Of a stretch of 64,000 nt of DNA, positions 11,926-23,379 are shown one piece after another. The notes beneath the pieces are model-generated. The model saw only the letters and a list, made by a program, of their open reading frames with translations. It searched no databases and was not told where the DNA came from. The position numbers were made by a program, and so were the translations under genes. Each line of letters opens with the position of its first letter. Position 1 is the stretch's first letter. This stretch comes from Atherix ibis (lineage: Eukaryota; Arthropoda; Insecta; Diptera; Athericidae). The stretch covers positions 21,554,811 through 21,618,810 of the forward strand of contig OY282605.1 of assembly GCA_958298945.1 (NCBI GenBank). The letters run 5' to 3'.

Positions 11926-13305
11926 ATTATTGAGAAAGAAGACTAAATTTATTAATAAATATTTGCTCATCTTCATCTGAGAATAGTAAAATAATAAGAC
12001 CTCAACTAAGTAGCTGTCCTCCACATCAATATTAGTAATCAAATATAAAACCGCATATTATCGGCAAATCGGTGTAAGTCATCACATCACGTTACACGTT
12101 ACTTGGTGACTGGCTTTGCTGTGCTGGCTGTTGGGATAAAATTACCTGAGCTTCGATTAATGATAATTCCTCATTGATTTTGCGCAACCACATTCAATGA
12201 CGAATGATTTTACATTATTTTAGTGGAAAAATTTCCTTTCAAAAATTTAATGAACTTTGTTCGGTTGAATGCGTCTTTTTTATATGCGTTGCTGGCGAAC
12301 AAAAACCAATATTCATTCACTTGTGATTGTGAGCCGTTTAACTAAACTATAAGACGCAGCCGTGTGGACAAAGGAACCTTGGAAGTTCATTGCAAAAATT
12401 ATTCCACATTCTTGGACAAGATGATTTTTATACTTGTACTATTTGAATGGAAGTATTGTTTTTTTTTTATAAAGAAAAAATTTATTAACAGAGTCGATAA
12501 AAATTGGCCCAGTAAATGTGTGCTGTTGGGTTGAGAAATAAAGTTGCCAGCAGACGAGTCTTCAAGGTGAACCATCTACGAAAATTTCTGATTTTCTGCT
12601 TTCTTACTGTGGATTAGTACCGTTCAAGGCTATTGTACTCATTAGTTTGGACAGAAAATCAATAAGCGGAATTGTTGTTAAGACTTAAGAAAATAGGGGA
12701 ACTCAATTCCGCAATGCCAAAAAGCAGCAATCCTTCTTAAGTCTCCAATTTCGTCCCACTTATGCTAATAAAAAATATTATTTGTCCTATCACAATATGA
12801 AATGGGTTCTGTTTATTTAAATCGGCTTGCCGGAAGTGTGCTCATTCAAGCTAAAGGATTCTAAAATGTTCACTCTTGAAACATGTGCAATGGCAGGGAA
12901 ATTCTAGAACTAATTTCGTCAACAGAAAATTTTCTTTCTCGAGTAAAAAAGGGTAGCTTTCTCCAACCATCCACACTTCGAAATATTCCTTCAACGAAAT
13001 TTTGTGTAGTTAAACGAGGGTAAACAAAAGGCAGACTTTACTTGGCAAAATAGGATTAAAATCTACCAATTGACGGAATTACTGTTTGTTATTTGCCTTG
13101 CTTTACAAGCGCATCCTTTTTCTTGAGATTACATCCTTTTCATAGCTCATTTTATCTGTTATTTTTGTTTAAAAAATATTTTATTATTTTTTAATTAGGG
13201 AACAGCTGCAAATAATCTTTTCGTACAATTGTTCGGATTTGCTGATTATTACTTTATAAAATTGAAACTACAAAAAAAAGACTCCACTCAACATGCTTAC
13301 GGAAA
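11926..13305. other. unique DNA without recognised genes
   Basis: Moderately AT-rich. No family-like frame was found on either strand. Confidence 0.4.
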
Positions 13306-13309
13306 ACTA

Positions 13310-15130
13310 ATTTATGCTGAAAAAATCATGGAAATTTTTACAGACAATTTTTATTGGAAATATTTTTACTGAAAATTATTTTCACTAACAAATTTTCTTA
13401 CTGAGAATTATTTTGACTAAACAAATTTTTAGTGCAAACTATAATTACTGGATTTGTTTTTACTGAAAATATTTTTAACGGAAATTTTTACGGACAATTT
13501 TTTTTTACTGAAAACAATTTTTACTGATAATTTTTAGCTGAAAATTATTTTTACCGAAAATATGTTCAATATCAATTATTTTTAATATATTTTTTTTACT
13601 GGACATTTTTTAATGAAAATTATTTTCACTAACAATTATTTTTACTGAAAATTATTTTCACTAACAAATTTTTTTACTGAGAATTATTTTGACTAAACAA
13701 TTTTTTATTGCAAATCATAATTACTGGAAAATTTTGCTGAAAATTATTTTTTATGAAAATTTTGTTAACAAAAGATTATTTTTACTGAAAATAATTTTTA
13801 CTGTAAATTTTTTTTACTGAATATTTTTAACTGAAAATTATTTTAACTGAGAATTTTTTTGCTGAATATTATTTTTGCGAAAAAATTTTAGCTAAAAATT
13901 ATTTTTACTAACAATTTTTAATTGAAAATTATTTTTACTGAAAATCTTTAACTGAAAATTATTTTAACTGAACATTTTTTTACTGAATATTTTTAACTGA
14001 AAATTAAATTTACTGAAAATTTTTGAACTAAACATTTTTTCTGAATATTATTTTACTGAAAATTTTTAATGAACGTTATTTTTTACTGAGAACTTTTTTA
14101 CTGAAATTTCCTTCGACAGATATTTTTTTTACTGATAATTGTTTTTACCGAAAACTTTTGAACTGAAAATTTTTAACGGAAATTATTTTGAACGGAAACT
14201 TTTACGGAAAATTTTTTTACTGAAAATAATTTTTACTGACAATTTTTAACTGGAAATTATTTTTACTGGAAATATTTTCATTAATAAATTTTTAGCAAAA
14301 TTTTTTTACTAAGAATTTTTTACTGAATTTTTTTGCTAAACATTTTTAACGGAAATTTTTTTAACTGACAATTATTTTTACTGAAAATTTTTAACTGAAA
14401 ATTATTTTTACTAGAAATATTTTCACTGAAAAATTTTTAACTCAAAATTATTTTTGCTGAAAATTATTTTTACTGGAAATTATTTTTACTGAAAATAATA
14501 ACTGTAATTATTTTTACTGATAATTTTTAACTCAAAATTATTTTTTCTGAAATTTTTTTGACTGAATTTTTTTGATTGAAAATTATTTTTACTGGCAATA
14601 GTTTTACTGATAATTTTTTTACTAAAATTTTTTATTGACACTTTTTTTACTGAACATTTTTAACTCAAAATTATTTTTCCTGAAATTTTTTTGACTGAAA
14701 TTTTTTGACTGAAAACTATTTTTACTGGCAATAGTTTTACTGATAATTTTTTTACTGAAAATTTTTACTGAAATTGTTTTAACAAAAATTTTTTGTGTTG
14801 AAAATTTTTTACCGAAAACTTTTTAGTTGATTATTTTTGCTGGAAATTATTTTTGACGGAAATTTTTACTAGATATATTTTTATTGAAATAATTTTTACT
14901 TAACATTTTTAACTGAAAATTAAATTTACTGAAAATTTTTAACTGAGCTTTTTTTCACAGAAAGTTTTTAACTGAAAATTTTTACTGGAAATAATTTTTA
15001 CTAACAAATTTTTACTAACCATTTGTTTAATGGAAATTTTTCTAATTGAAATCTTTTTATGAATTTTTTTTTAACGTAAATATTTTCACTGGAATTTATG
15101 CTACCAAAAAATTTTTGCATTGAAAATCGT
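13310..15130. repeat. satellite array, about 16-bp unit (T-rich orientation)
   Basis: Some 1.8 kb of degenerate tandem units resembling GAAAATTATTTTTACT, with unit lengths of roughly 13-20 bases. It is the reverse complement of the unit that fills 40226-41800 and 43505-45610. No open frame of note. Confidence 0.9.
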
Positions 15131-17582
15131 TTTTATTGAATAATAGTTTTTACGAAATTTTTTTTGTAAAATCTAAATTTAATTCGAAAATTGTAAACGT
15201 TTTTATATTTAACAAAATTTTGCTAAAGCGTCTGAATATTTGATATGAATTTAAATTGATTATTGCAAAACTACCAATAAATTCTTACCCACTTAATGGA
15301 TAGTTTTCCCTTTCGTCATTTTCTTCTGTTTTTATTTGAACCAAAAACAAGCAAACCGTTGCTACTGAACTCAACTAAGCGCACTTAATAGAATTCAATT
15401 CAATTTTTTCATCCCTTATTCTTCCCAAACCTATGAGAACCTAACATAACTTATCAATATTCTGACACTTTATCCCCAATAGAGAGTATTTTATTAACTT
15501 TACTCGGTAATCTTTTGCAGACTACAACAAGCAATAATTGTCGTCAGTTGTGTATTGTGTGAAGTAGTAGGTGTGTTTTTGGGTGAGTATTTGCGCGTGA
15601 GAGGTGACCCAAATCCATTAAAGGTACCGACTGTTGTTATATGTATGTGTGCCCATCTGTTAGATGCAATAGTATCCTTGACAAAGGATCAACGATTATG
15701 CTTGACTAATGGTAATGCCTTTATAAAGCTGAAATCCTCATTTTGAACAATTTACATTATTGTATTAAATGAAAAAAACAAAAACGAAACAGATTCCAAA
15801 TTAAATAAACTGTAAACAAATATTTATAAAAATTGCGAAAGTAAAGTAAACGATTGCAAAAAAAAAAGTTGGTATGTAATTGAACCATGAAAAGGGTTGA
15901 AAATAATTTGTAGCTCGATTTACCGAAATGAATAATTCAAACAAAAACTGTGTCCAAATGACAATATCTTTTTAGGGTAAATCTTCTCTTGGAGATTTTT
16001 CATTTAATGTCTTCCATCATTCTTATTTTTTGTAAATTCGAGATTTTCAATTTTCACCACAAGAATTGATACAATTCGGTTCTGAAATTAAAATTAACCC
16101 TCGGTGGTTGATGGGGAAATTGCTATTGAAAATTGTGGCGGGAATAAAATTGTGTTCACTAAAAATACGCTCAATAATTTCTTCTGTTAAATAAAAAACC
16201 ACAACAATAATAACAGAAGGAAACAAGCCCTAAACGAACACACGCTCAACAAGGGAAAAAAAGGATTTTATCGCGCCGACCTACCACAACCATTGACCGC
16301 CGAAAACATTCTCATCCCTTTTTCCATCGGAAGCAGCACTCGAAACAGATTCTTTCGGTAGGTCGGTCGACGGGTAAATAGGTTGGTATGTGGGTGGGTG
16401 GTGTACAGAACTGAACTTGTGCTATCGATTTTCCATCCCTAACGATCCAGCAATCCAACTTCCTTGTTATAATAATGGTTCATTTGGAATCAGAATCTGT
16501 TTTAGAAGGGAAGAGCGGGGACCCAGTCAGCTATAACGTACAGCATCCCATCCGTGTTCATGACCTTGACTCTCTTTTCATTTTTCAGTGAAAATTTTCT
16601 TTGTGTGCGAGCAGAACCGCGCAGTCCAAAGAAATGCCGAAAGTAGAGAAAAATAACAGTGTAGGCAGCTTTGGTGTTGACGTGTCTCCCAACTCTTCAA
16701 GAGTACAACTCGTGCCGTTCTCTTTTAAAACAAGAGCGTTTGTTCCATTTCTCTTAGAAATTTTCATACCAATTTGAAAAGTGTTATACACTGTAATCAG
16801 GTGTTGCCATAGCATGATATTTTTCAGTTTTTTCCGCATTTTTTAATTTATTTTTGTAAATTTGATCATTTTAATGGTTTTAATTTTTTTGTAAACTAAA
16901 AAAAAAAGAAAATAATTATAACAAAAAAAAAGACGATTTGATTTTGTAAAAATAATTAATAAGTAATATTTGAGTTATAAAAAAAAAGATTTTCTTTTGT
17001 AATTTTTCTTTTTTGTATAATTTTTTAATGAATAATTTTTATTATTTTGCATAGAAGTGAATTGTTAATCCTTAATGTAATGGATAGAATATTGACAAAG
17101 TTATGGACACAATACAGCATTATACGAAGAATGGCAGAAAAAGTATATTTTTAATACATCAATTAAAATAGTTGCCATAAGCAACTATACATTGGCGTCC
17201 ACTCTTTATATTAGTGCTGGGTGGTTTCAACTGGAATCGACTTCAGCTACACTCTTTTAAATGGTATTGAGAGTACTAAGATGACGTTCTTCTAAGTGTT
17301 TTTTCATCTTAAGGAGGACAAAAACTCACACATACTCTGCTAGGGAACTACAGGAATCCCTTTTTCTGTCCAAAACTGTTTGATGGAGATGAAAGTTATG
17401 CTAATAGGGGCACTTGGGAATCACAGGAAGCCCTCTTGTCGACATAGACTCATTGTGTGACTAGAAGCATCCAAGTGTCTTCAATATCCGATCTGACACC
17501 AAGACACCTTTTTTTGAGCCTTTCTAGAAGCTTCATTCGACGGTCTAACCTATATATTGTGATCAGTTGTCAATCTTGAAGG
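15131..17582. other. unique DNA without recognised genes
   Basis: A pyrimidine tract ending TCTTTTGCAG at about 15511-15520 followed by 50 bases and GTGTG could be a non-coding exon edge, but this is weak. The patch 16240-16560 is GC-richer and carries an imperfect GCCGACCTACC / GGTAGGTCGGTCG inverted pair. A minus-strand frame of 84 codons at 16585-16839 is not recognised. Confidence 0.3.
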
Positions 17583-17774
17583 GATCACGATAGAAAATTA
17601 ATAAGACCTGGCATCAGTTGACCTCCTTCCAACATCGAAAACTGATTTTTCGGTGGCATTTAGTATATTTTGAGAAGTGCATTTCAGCACTCCAAAAATG
17701 CCTAATGCCACTGAAAAAGTTGTGCTCTTGATAAAAAATATTCCCTGATGCCAGGTCCCATTAATTTTTTATCG
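17583..17774. repeat. fold-back element (MITE candidate)
   Basis: Arms of about 34 bases at both ends share ACCTGGCATCAG / CTGATGCCAGGT inside matching AATTAAT blocks. A second inner pair (GGTGGCATTT / AATGCCACTG) continues the fold, so most of the 190 bases can pair. No frame. Family unknown. Confidence 0.5.
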
Positions 17775-17820
17775 CAACATGCATGTTGAAGAATAAAATA
17801 AAATTTTGATAAGAGAATAT

Positions 17821-17832
17821 GGGGGGGGGGGG
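17821..17832 (+). repeat. 12-G run
   Basis: An uninterrupted run of 12 G in a very AT-rich context. Similar runs occur at 8295-8306 (12 G) and 50936-50950 (15 G), all on the plus strand. Confidence 0.95.
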
Positions 17833-18163
17833 TAAGGGTCGTAAATTTTTGGAAGAGAAGACCGTATGACAGCATCCAAGTGTCTGTCCAGGACTTTTGG
17901 ACTCGCTGACCTTCAATATTAGTTCACAATCAGACCTTAAAAGCGCCATCACTCGTTTCTGAATTTCATCAGTTTTCTATGTTGCAAACCTTGTTAAGCG
18001 AGGTTCGTCTTCCACCGCTTCTCGGCTTTATGCCACCGAAAAACTGCTGCTCTTAACAGTGAATCATAATATATAAAGAGTTCCAACGTAGAACCAAAAT
18101 TTTTGTAAATGAAAATATTGCCCATTTAAACATTGACAACCCCGATTTGATTTGATCGAACCG

Positions 18164-19005
18164 TTGTGAGTGACTGTTGTGAGTGACTGTTGTGAGTAAG
18201 TGTTGTGAGTGGTTTTTGTGAGTGACCATTGTGAGTTATTGTTGTGAGTGATCTTTGTGAGTGGCTGTTATGAGTGATCATTGTGGGTGATTTTTGTGGG
18301 TGACTGCTGTGAGTAAACATTTTGGGTGACCGTTATGAGTGACCGTTGTGAGTGACAGTTGAGAGTGACAATTATGAGTGAATATTGTGAGTGACGGTTA
18401 TGAGTGACCATTGAGAGTGATTGCTATACGTGACCGTTTCGCTATAAGTGACAGTTGTTAGAGACCGTTATAAGTGACAGTTGTGAGTGACCATTTTAAG
18501 GGAACTTCGCGAGTGACCATTGTGTGTGATTATTCCAAATAACATTTATGAATGACTGTTTTGAGTGACAATAGTGAAGGGCCGTTGTAAGTGATCGTTA
18601 TAAGTGACTGTTGTGCGTGACTATTTTGATTGACCGTTGTGAGTAGCCGTTGTGAGTGACTGTTGTGAGTGATCGTTGTGCCTGACAATTATTAGTGACC
18701 GTTATCAGGGATATTTTTGAGTGACTTTTGTGCGTGACCATTGTGAGAGACAATTGGGAGTGACCTTCGTGAGTAGCCGTTGTGCGTGACAGCTGTGAAT
18801 GACTGTTGTGAGTGGCAGTAGGAGTGACCGTTGTGAGTGACAGTAGTGAGTGACCGTTGTGAGTCACAGTTTTCAGTGACAGTAGTGAGTGGCCGTTGTA
18901 ACTAATCGCTGAGGGACCATTGTAAGTGACAGTTTTTAGTGACTGTTGGGTGTGACAGTTTTGAGTAACTGTTATGACTGACCGATATGAGTAACCGTTG
19001 GGTAA
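18164..19005. repeat. 13-bp minisatellite
   Basis: About 65 tandem units of TTGTGAGTGACNG with point changes, mostly keeping exact 13-base phase. On the minus strand all three frames translate to the same 13-residue peptide repeat (THNSHSQ-like) because 13 is not a multiple of 3. Open frames of 64 and 89 codons over it are by-products of the repeat. Confidence 0.95.
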
Positions 19006-20440
19006 GGCACACTCCCCACAGGCTCGTTACAACTTTTCGTAAGTCAAATTCGCGGATACGCAAACTTTACCACAAAATTTGATCCAAATTGCGTGGCTCC
19101 ATTTTTCGTAACCTATTATAAAAACACCATTTCACTTGTTCCCTACTATAGGGTCGCGTAGTTACCGGATGAGATTGAAACTTTTACTGCAAGCTTTGTG
19201 TACGCAGCATTGCCAGATTGCTCCCAGTGAATATTATTTATTTAAATCTACAATCTTAATTAATTGAAATAATTTAAAATGAGCACGAATCACAAGTAAA
19301 CCTAAAAAATATACCTACTAATGTGAGAGTATATTTTGTTACGTAAAAGATTTTAAATGCGATTATCTCATTTATGGCCAGCCTACACACGTTGATAGTT
19401 ACTTTTTTTTGTGAATAAAATTTCTGAACAGTTTCCATTGTGTTTGATTACCGAATAAATTGCATTCTATTAACAAGTTAAATCGACAAATAAATCAGAA
19501 GTGCACATTTTGATGATTGTTTGTTTATATAATCAAATTTTTTGTAATTGCGATCGTAATGATTAGGCAAGCATAATTTTCTAATCGCCTCTTTATGCAG
19601 TTTCGAAATAGAAACAAAACTACAAATTGAAAAAAATTAACTTGTTTCATATTTAAATAAAGTTACGAGTATATTAAAAGTTAAATAAAATAAGATAAAG
19701 GAATAGTGTTAAGGTTTTCGAACATAAAATGATGTAAGAAACATTGTCGGTTAAAGTGTACATCAAAAAAATTATGCTATTTATTGTATTTTGATTTATT
19801 TCTTACTACAATATTACTCATCGAATAAGTGATAACCATATGCCCATTACATCATCTGTTGCATATTAAGAAATATTGTTCAATTAAGTTTTTGGTATTT
19901 TGCAATTTGAGATTTACCAAAAATTGAAACTTTTGCCATATTATCCATATTTGAATTTATAAATTTTATTTTCAATACAGTTTATTTACTATCATCAGTA
20001 GTCATTTTTAATAAAAGATATATACTCGTAAAAAAAATTCCATTCTAAGTTAATTCAAAAAATAAACATAAAAAATTCTACAGAAAAAATCATAAAATAT
20101 ATATTTTTTTTTTAGTATAATATGTTATGACAATAAAATTATCATGCAAGATGTGTAAACGAACATTAGTCTTGTGGAGTAAAAGAACATTAACGAGACC
20201 AATAATCGTAAAGTCTTAAATAACCTCAAAATTATTAGCTTCCATTTACTTGTGGTTAAATGAACAATACTTGGTAAAGATAAAATGGAAATATTTATAA
20301 AATTTTTCCGAATTTCCTTTTCAAAAATATTATCTAAAAGAATAAAAACTTAAAATTTAGATTTACTATTAATTTCGAATTTTTCTCTTTGAACAATTTT
20401 TAAGAAGAACAGAGTGGGATTTTTTTTTTACTAAAAAAGT
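19006..20440. other. unique AT-rich DNA
   Basis: No gene or repeat recognised. Confidence 0.4.
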
Positions 20441-22137
20441 GAAAAGTATCACAGAACCGGCATAACCCTTCCTTCTACTTATGCTTAACCACTGATTTAG
20501 AATTTAAACGGTTTTTTTTTAAAAATTCTACTTAAAATTTTCAACATAAAAAATATGTTAATTTACCAGTAAAACTATTTGTCCTATTAAAAAACCATAT
20601 GAGATAAAAATATTCCTCATGAAATTCTAAATAAAAAATATTCTGCATATTTTTTTTGTAAACCACACCATTTCCCAGCAATAAACCGTCAAAGTTATTA
20701 TAATTGATAACATGTAGCAAAGACACAAACCGAAATAATTGCATTGCAGTTTAGGGTGTCGCTTTGCTAAGTAAGACTTTAAAATTCTGTGTAAAACTTT
20801 AAAATTGAATTGCATAAAAACGGTTATTTTAACGTAAAAACTTTATATAATATATTTTATTTGGAATTTTATGAGGAATGTTTTTGTTGCAAATTTAAAT
20901 TTTATACAATAAAATGTAAGAATTCAGAGAAAAATCTAAAAATGACGTCAGTCAGTCGCTATTCAAATTTGAGCATTAGTTGTTGCTGCATGCATCAGCG
21001 CTGAGTGAAATGTGCGTTATAAGTGCGTCAAAACATGCGGTAGTGTCGGGACAGTAGCAGTAACTACACAAAGTTATCCCATCCGTAGTTCGGAAAGAAC
21101 AACCTTGTCATTTGACAGCTATCAAACATACATATCATCCAAGTTGGCATTTATTTAATTAAAGGTTTGCCATTTTACAATGTTGATTATTTCACTACTG
21201 AACAAAGAGTTAAAATCCTATAAACTTTACACAATTTGGCACATAATTCTCTTCACAGATGAGGCTCAATTTACACTCGGTCAATACTTCAATAAACAAA
21301 ATAATCGAATATGAGGGTTTTAAAACCCACAAGTACCTATGACGAAGCCATTGTATTGTGAAAAGTGTCTGTTTTTGACAAAGCTTTGGCTTAATGGCTC
21401 GAAAATTACCCAGGCGGCGTAATTTCGAGATTTGGTGATGTGAATCATCCCCCATAATCGTTCCATTTGACGCCGTTGTTATTTTTCTTTTAGAAACTAC
21501 ATGAAAACTCATCTTAACGAAAATATTCCTCAAATTTTACAGCACTTAAAAACCGACATCCGCCAAATAATGGTCAAATTACAGTCTTGAAATGTGTGAA
21601 CAAGTCATTAAAAAAATAACCTTAAAGGATCGAACCCTGCAAAGAGTCTTTTCATGGCCATTTTAATAATTTTCATCAAATATTTAATATTAAGTAAATT
21701 TCATTTAACTTTACTTTCCGATGCACAAATGGGATAACTCTTTGTAAGTAATTTTTGAAAAGATTGTGAGGGTCTATTTTGAGGCATGAACTCATTTTTA
21801 GGTATCGAAGCTTTGGCTAAAAACAAAGGAGGCCAAAGATAGCAATTATCCAGTTTAAAGTTTGCCATTTTACAATATCGATCATTTAACCACCGAAGAA
21901 CGTGTTTAAATGGACAATTCAAAATTGTTAATCTGTTGTAGATTGCTGAGTGGATATGTCAATAATTAAAATTGCCATATATGGGGCTCTGAAAACTCAC
22001 AAGTGATCGTTGAGAAGCCATTGTATCTGCGAAAAGAAATTATGTGGTGTGCATTTTAATCTGGCAGAGTTATTGGTCTGTATTTCTTTGAAAACGAAGA
22101 TTGTACGATAACCGAATTCTTTTGGACTGAGTTTAAT
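20441..22137. repeat. segmental inverted duplication, right copy
   Basis: This is the plus-strand counterpart of 2815-4652. The first 630 bases are a non-transposase flank carrying TTGATAACATGTAGCAAAGAC and ATGCATCAGCGCTGAG-like strings; then follow the deletion-derivative rosa and the second rosa fragment, in the same order as on the left. Confidence 0.75.
21073..21740 (+). mobile_element. rosa-like DD41D deletion derivative (sister of copy B)
   Basis: The ends are 21073-21098 (GTTATCCC...GTTCGGAAAG) and 21713-21738 (ACTTTCCGATGCACAAATGG). The TTTGACAGCTATCAAA box lies at 21109-21124. Transposase remnants are FTDEAQFTLGQY, NKQN, ENPQVPMTKPLY, then directly the C-terminal DIRQIMVKLQS and KNNLKGSNPAKS. 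The central catalytic region is deleted at the same GGCGGCGTAATTTCG junction as in 3293-4013. About 665 bp long, non-autonomous. Confidence 0.7.
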
Positions 22138-22260
22138 TTGTGGTTTCAGCAAAACGATGCCACAAGCCACATTAAATACTACAAATTTTAGTTTAATTGC
22201 GCAAAAAGTTCTCAGGACACGTTCTTTCGAGATTTGTTTATTCGATTTGTTTAAGTTTTG
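21741..22260 (+). pseudogene. rosa-like DD41D transposase fragment (sister of copy A)
   Basis: Leader TTTGCCATTTTACAATATCG, then LSGYVNN*NCHIWGSENSQVIVEKP in broken frames, GVIGLYFFENEDCTITEFFW, and WFQQNDATSHI near 22141-22172, where the second catalytic Asp codon is AAC (Asn, 22153-22155). It fades out after about 22260. It is longer on the 3' side than its left-hand sister. Confidence 0.65.
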
Positions 22261-22559
22261 CTAAATATCGCAATGCTCGATAAATATCAATTTCGAATTT
22301 GTGTAAATTAATTTCGAATCTATTTCGAATTGGTGTTTAACTTTGCTAACATTTTCGAACATTCTTTATTTAGATCGTGCTTTAGTTCAACGAAATTGGC
22401 ATAAGTTTTTGTCTCACTTTTTTACCTGCATGTACATACATATTTGACATACCCCCTTTCCCCTCCTGTTATTTAATTTTGTAAATAATTAATACAAAAA
22501 ATGCACTTTCTTTAATAAAATTTCGAACTCAGAAATTAAAGAAACTAATTTTTGGTCGA

Positions 22560-23060
22560 TTTTTAAAGATTTCTATTACTTGGTGGAGAATTTCCTAGAA
22601 TTGGTTGCGCACGAGTTGATCCCCAGAAAGTGGTAAAGACTTGTTGATTACGTTAAGGCTTATGAACCATCCAACTTGCCAACTATCGATGCAATAATGT
22701 TCATGTAGCTGTCTAGCTGGTCCGGGTTAGATTGTCTAGGGCATAAGAGCATGGGTCGAAAACGATGTGGTAAATTGCGCAATAAGATCGCATTACTACG
22801 AGAATTGACATGGCAACCATTCCATGCCATTCCATTGGATCTTGTTGTACATTTCGCAACAGAAAAGAATACGTCTTGCCATACAGCAGAACAAATCGTT
22901 TCGTTTTCGAAAAGCTTGAAAATTATTCGCTCGCGCAATCGTGACCACAAGTAAAAGTGTTTGAACCTGGAAGTGATTACCAAACCGCCCAGTAAAAAGA
23001 ACATTTACAAGAAAATTGAAAAAACTCATTTCTTCGGTTAGCTACTGGAATTTTATATAG
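22560..23060 (+). pseudogene. unrecognised coding-like stretch
   Basis: GC-richer than its surroundings. One plus-strand frame is coding-like across two internal stops: ELVAHELIPRKW, then LVDYVKAYEPSNLPTIDAIM, then after a stop a 67-codon open part at 22751-22954 with MGRKRCGKLRNKIALLREL and IRSRNRDHK, then another stop and KCLNLEVITKPPSKKN. The run of basic and leucine-rich segments looks like real former protein, possibly a decayed host gene copy or an uncommon mobile element. I do not recognise the family and assign no function. The minus strand also has a 114-codon frame over the same bases; it looks like a shadow. Confidence 0.3.
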
Positions 23061-23379
23061 AAGAGAAAATGTTAAATCTTTGCGAAAATTATAAAATCAC
23101 CGGAAAAAAAATTCAATACAAAATTTAATTTCCCATAAAAAGGTGGAACTAATACGATGACAGATGAAAGCAACAAATTTTTCACTAAAGATTTAAGAGC
23201 AAATATTCTCCTTTTGGGTTATTTGGGATGGAAATTGAATTATTTTTTTTTTTTTACAATATTTTGTACTTCTTACTCGATTTGCTATAAACTATTTGAA
23301 AATTATAATTATAACAAAATATGCTATCCCACAAAAATCATAATATCAGTAAGTCTAAATTGTCTTATTGAAACTGCCT

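Noticed and set aside
18126..18867. Minus-strand frames with THNSHSQ repeats as genes
   Set aside because: They are readings of the 13-bp minisatellite with no start context or flanking exon.
18164..19005. CRISPR-like array
   Set aside because: Units are contiguous, 13 bases and without unique spacers, in a eukaryotic sequence.
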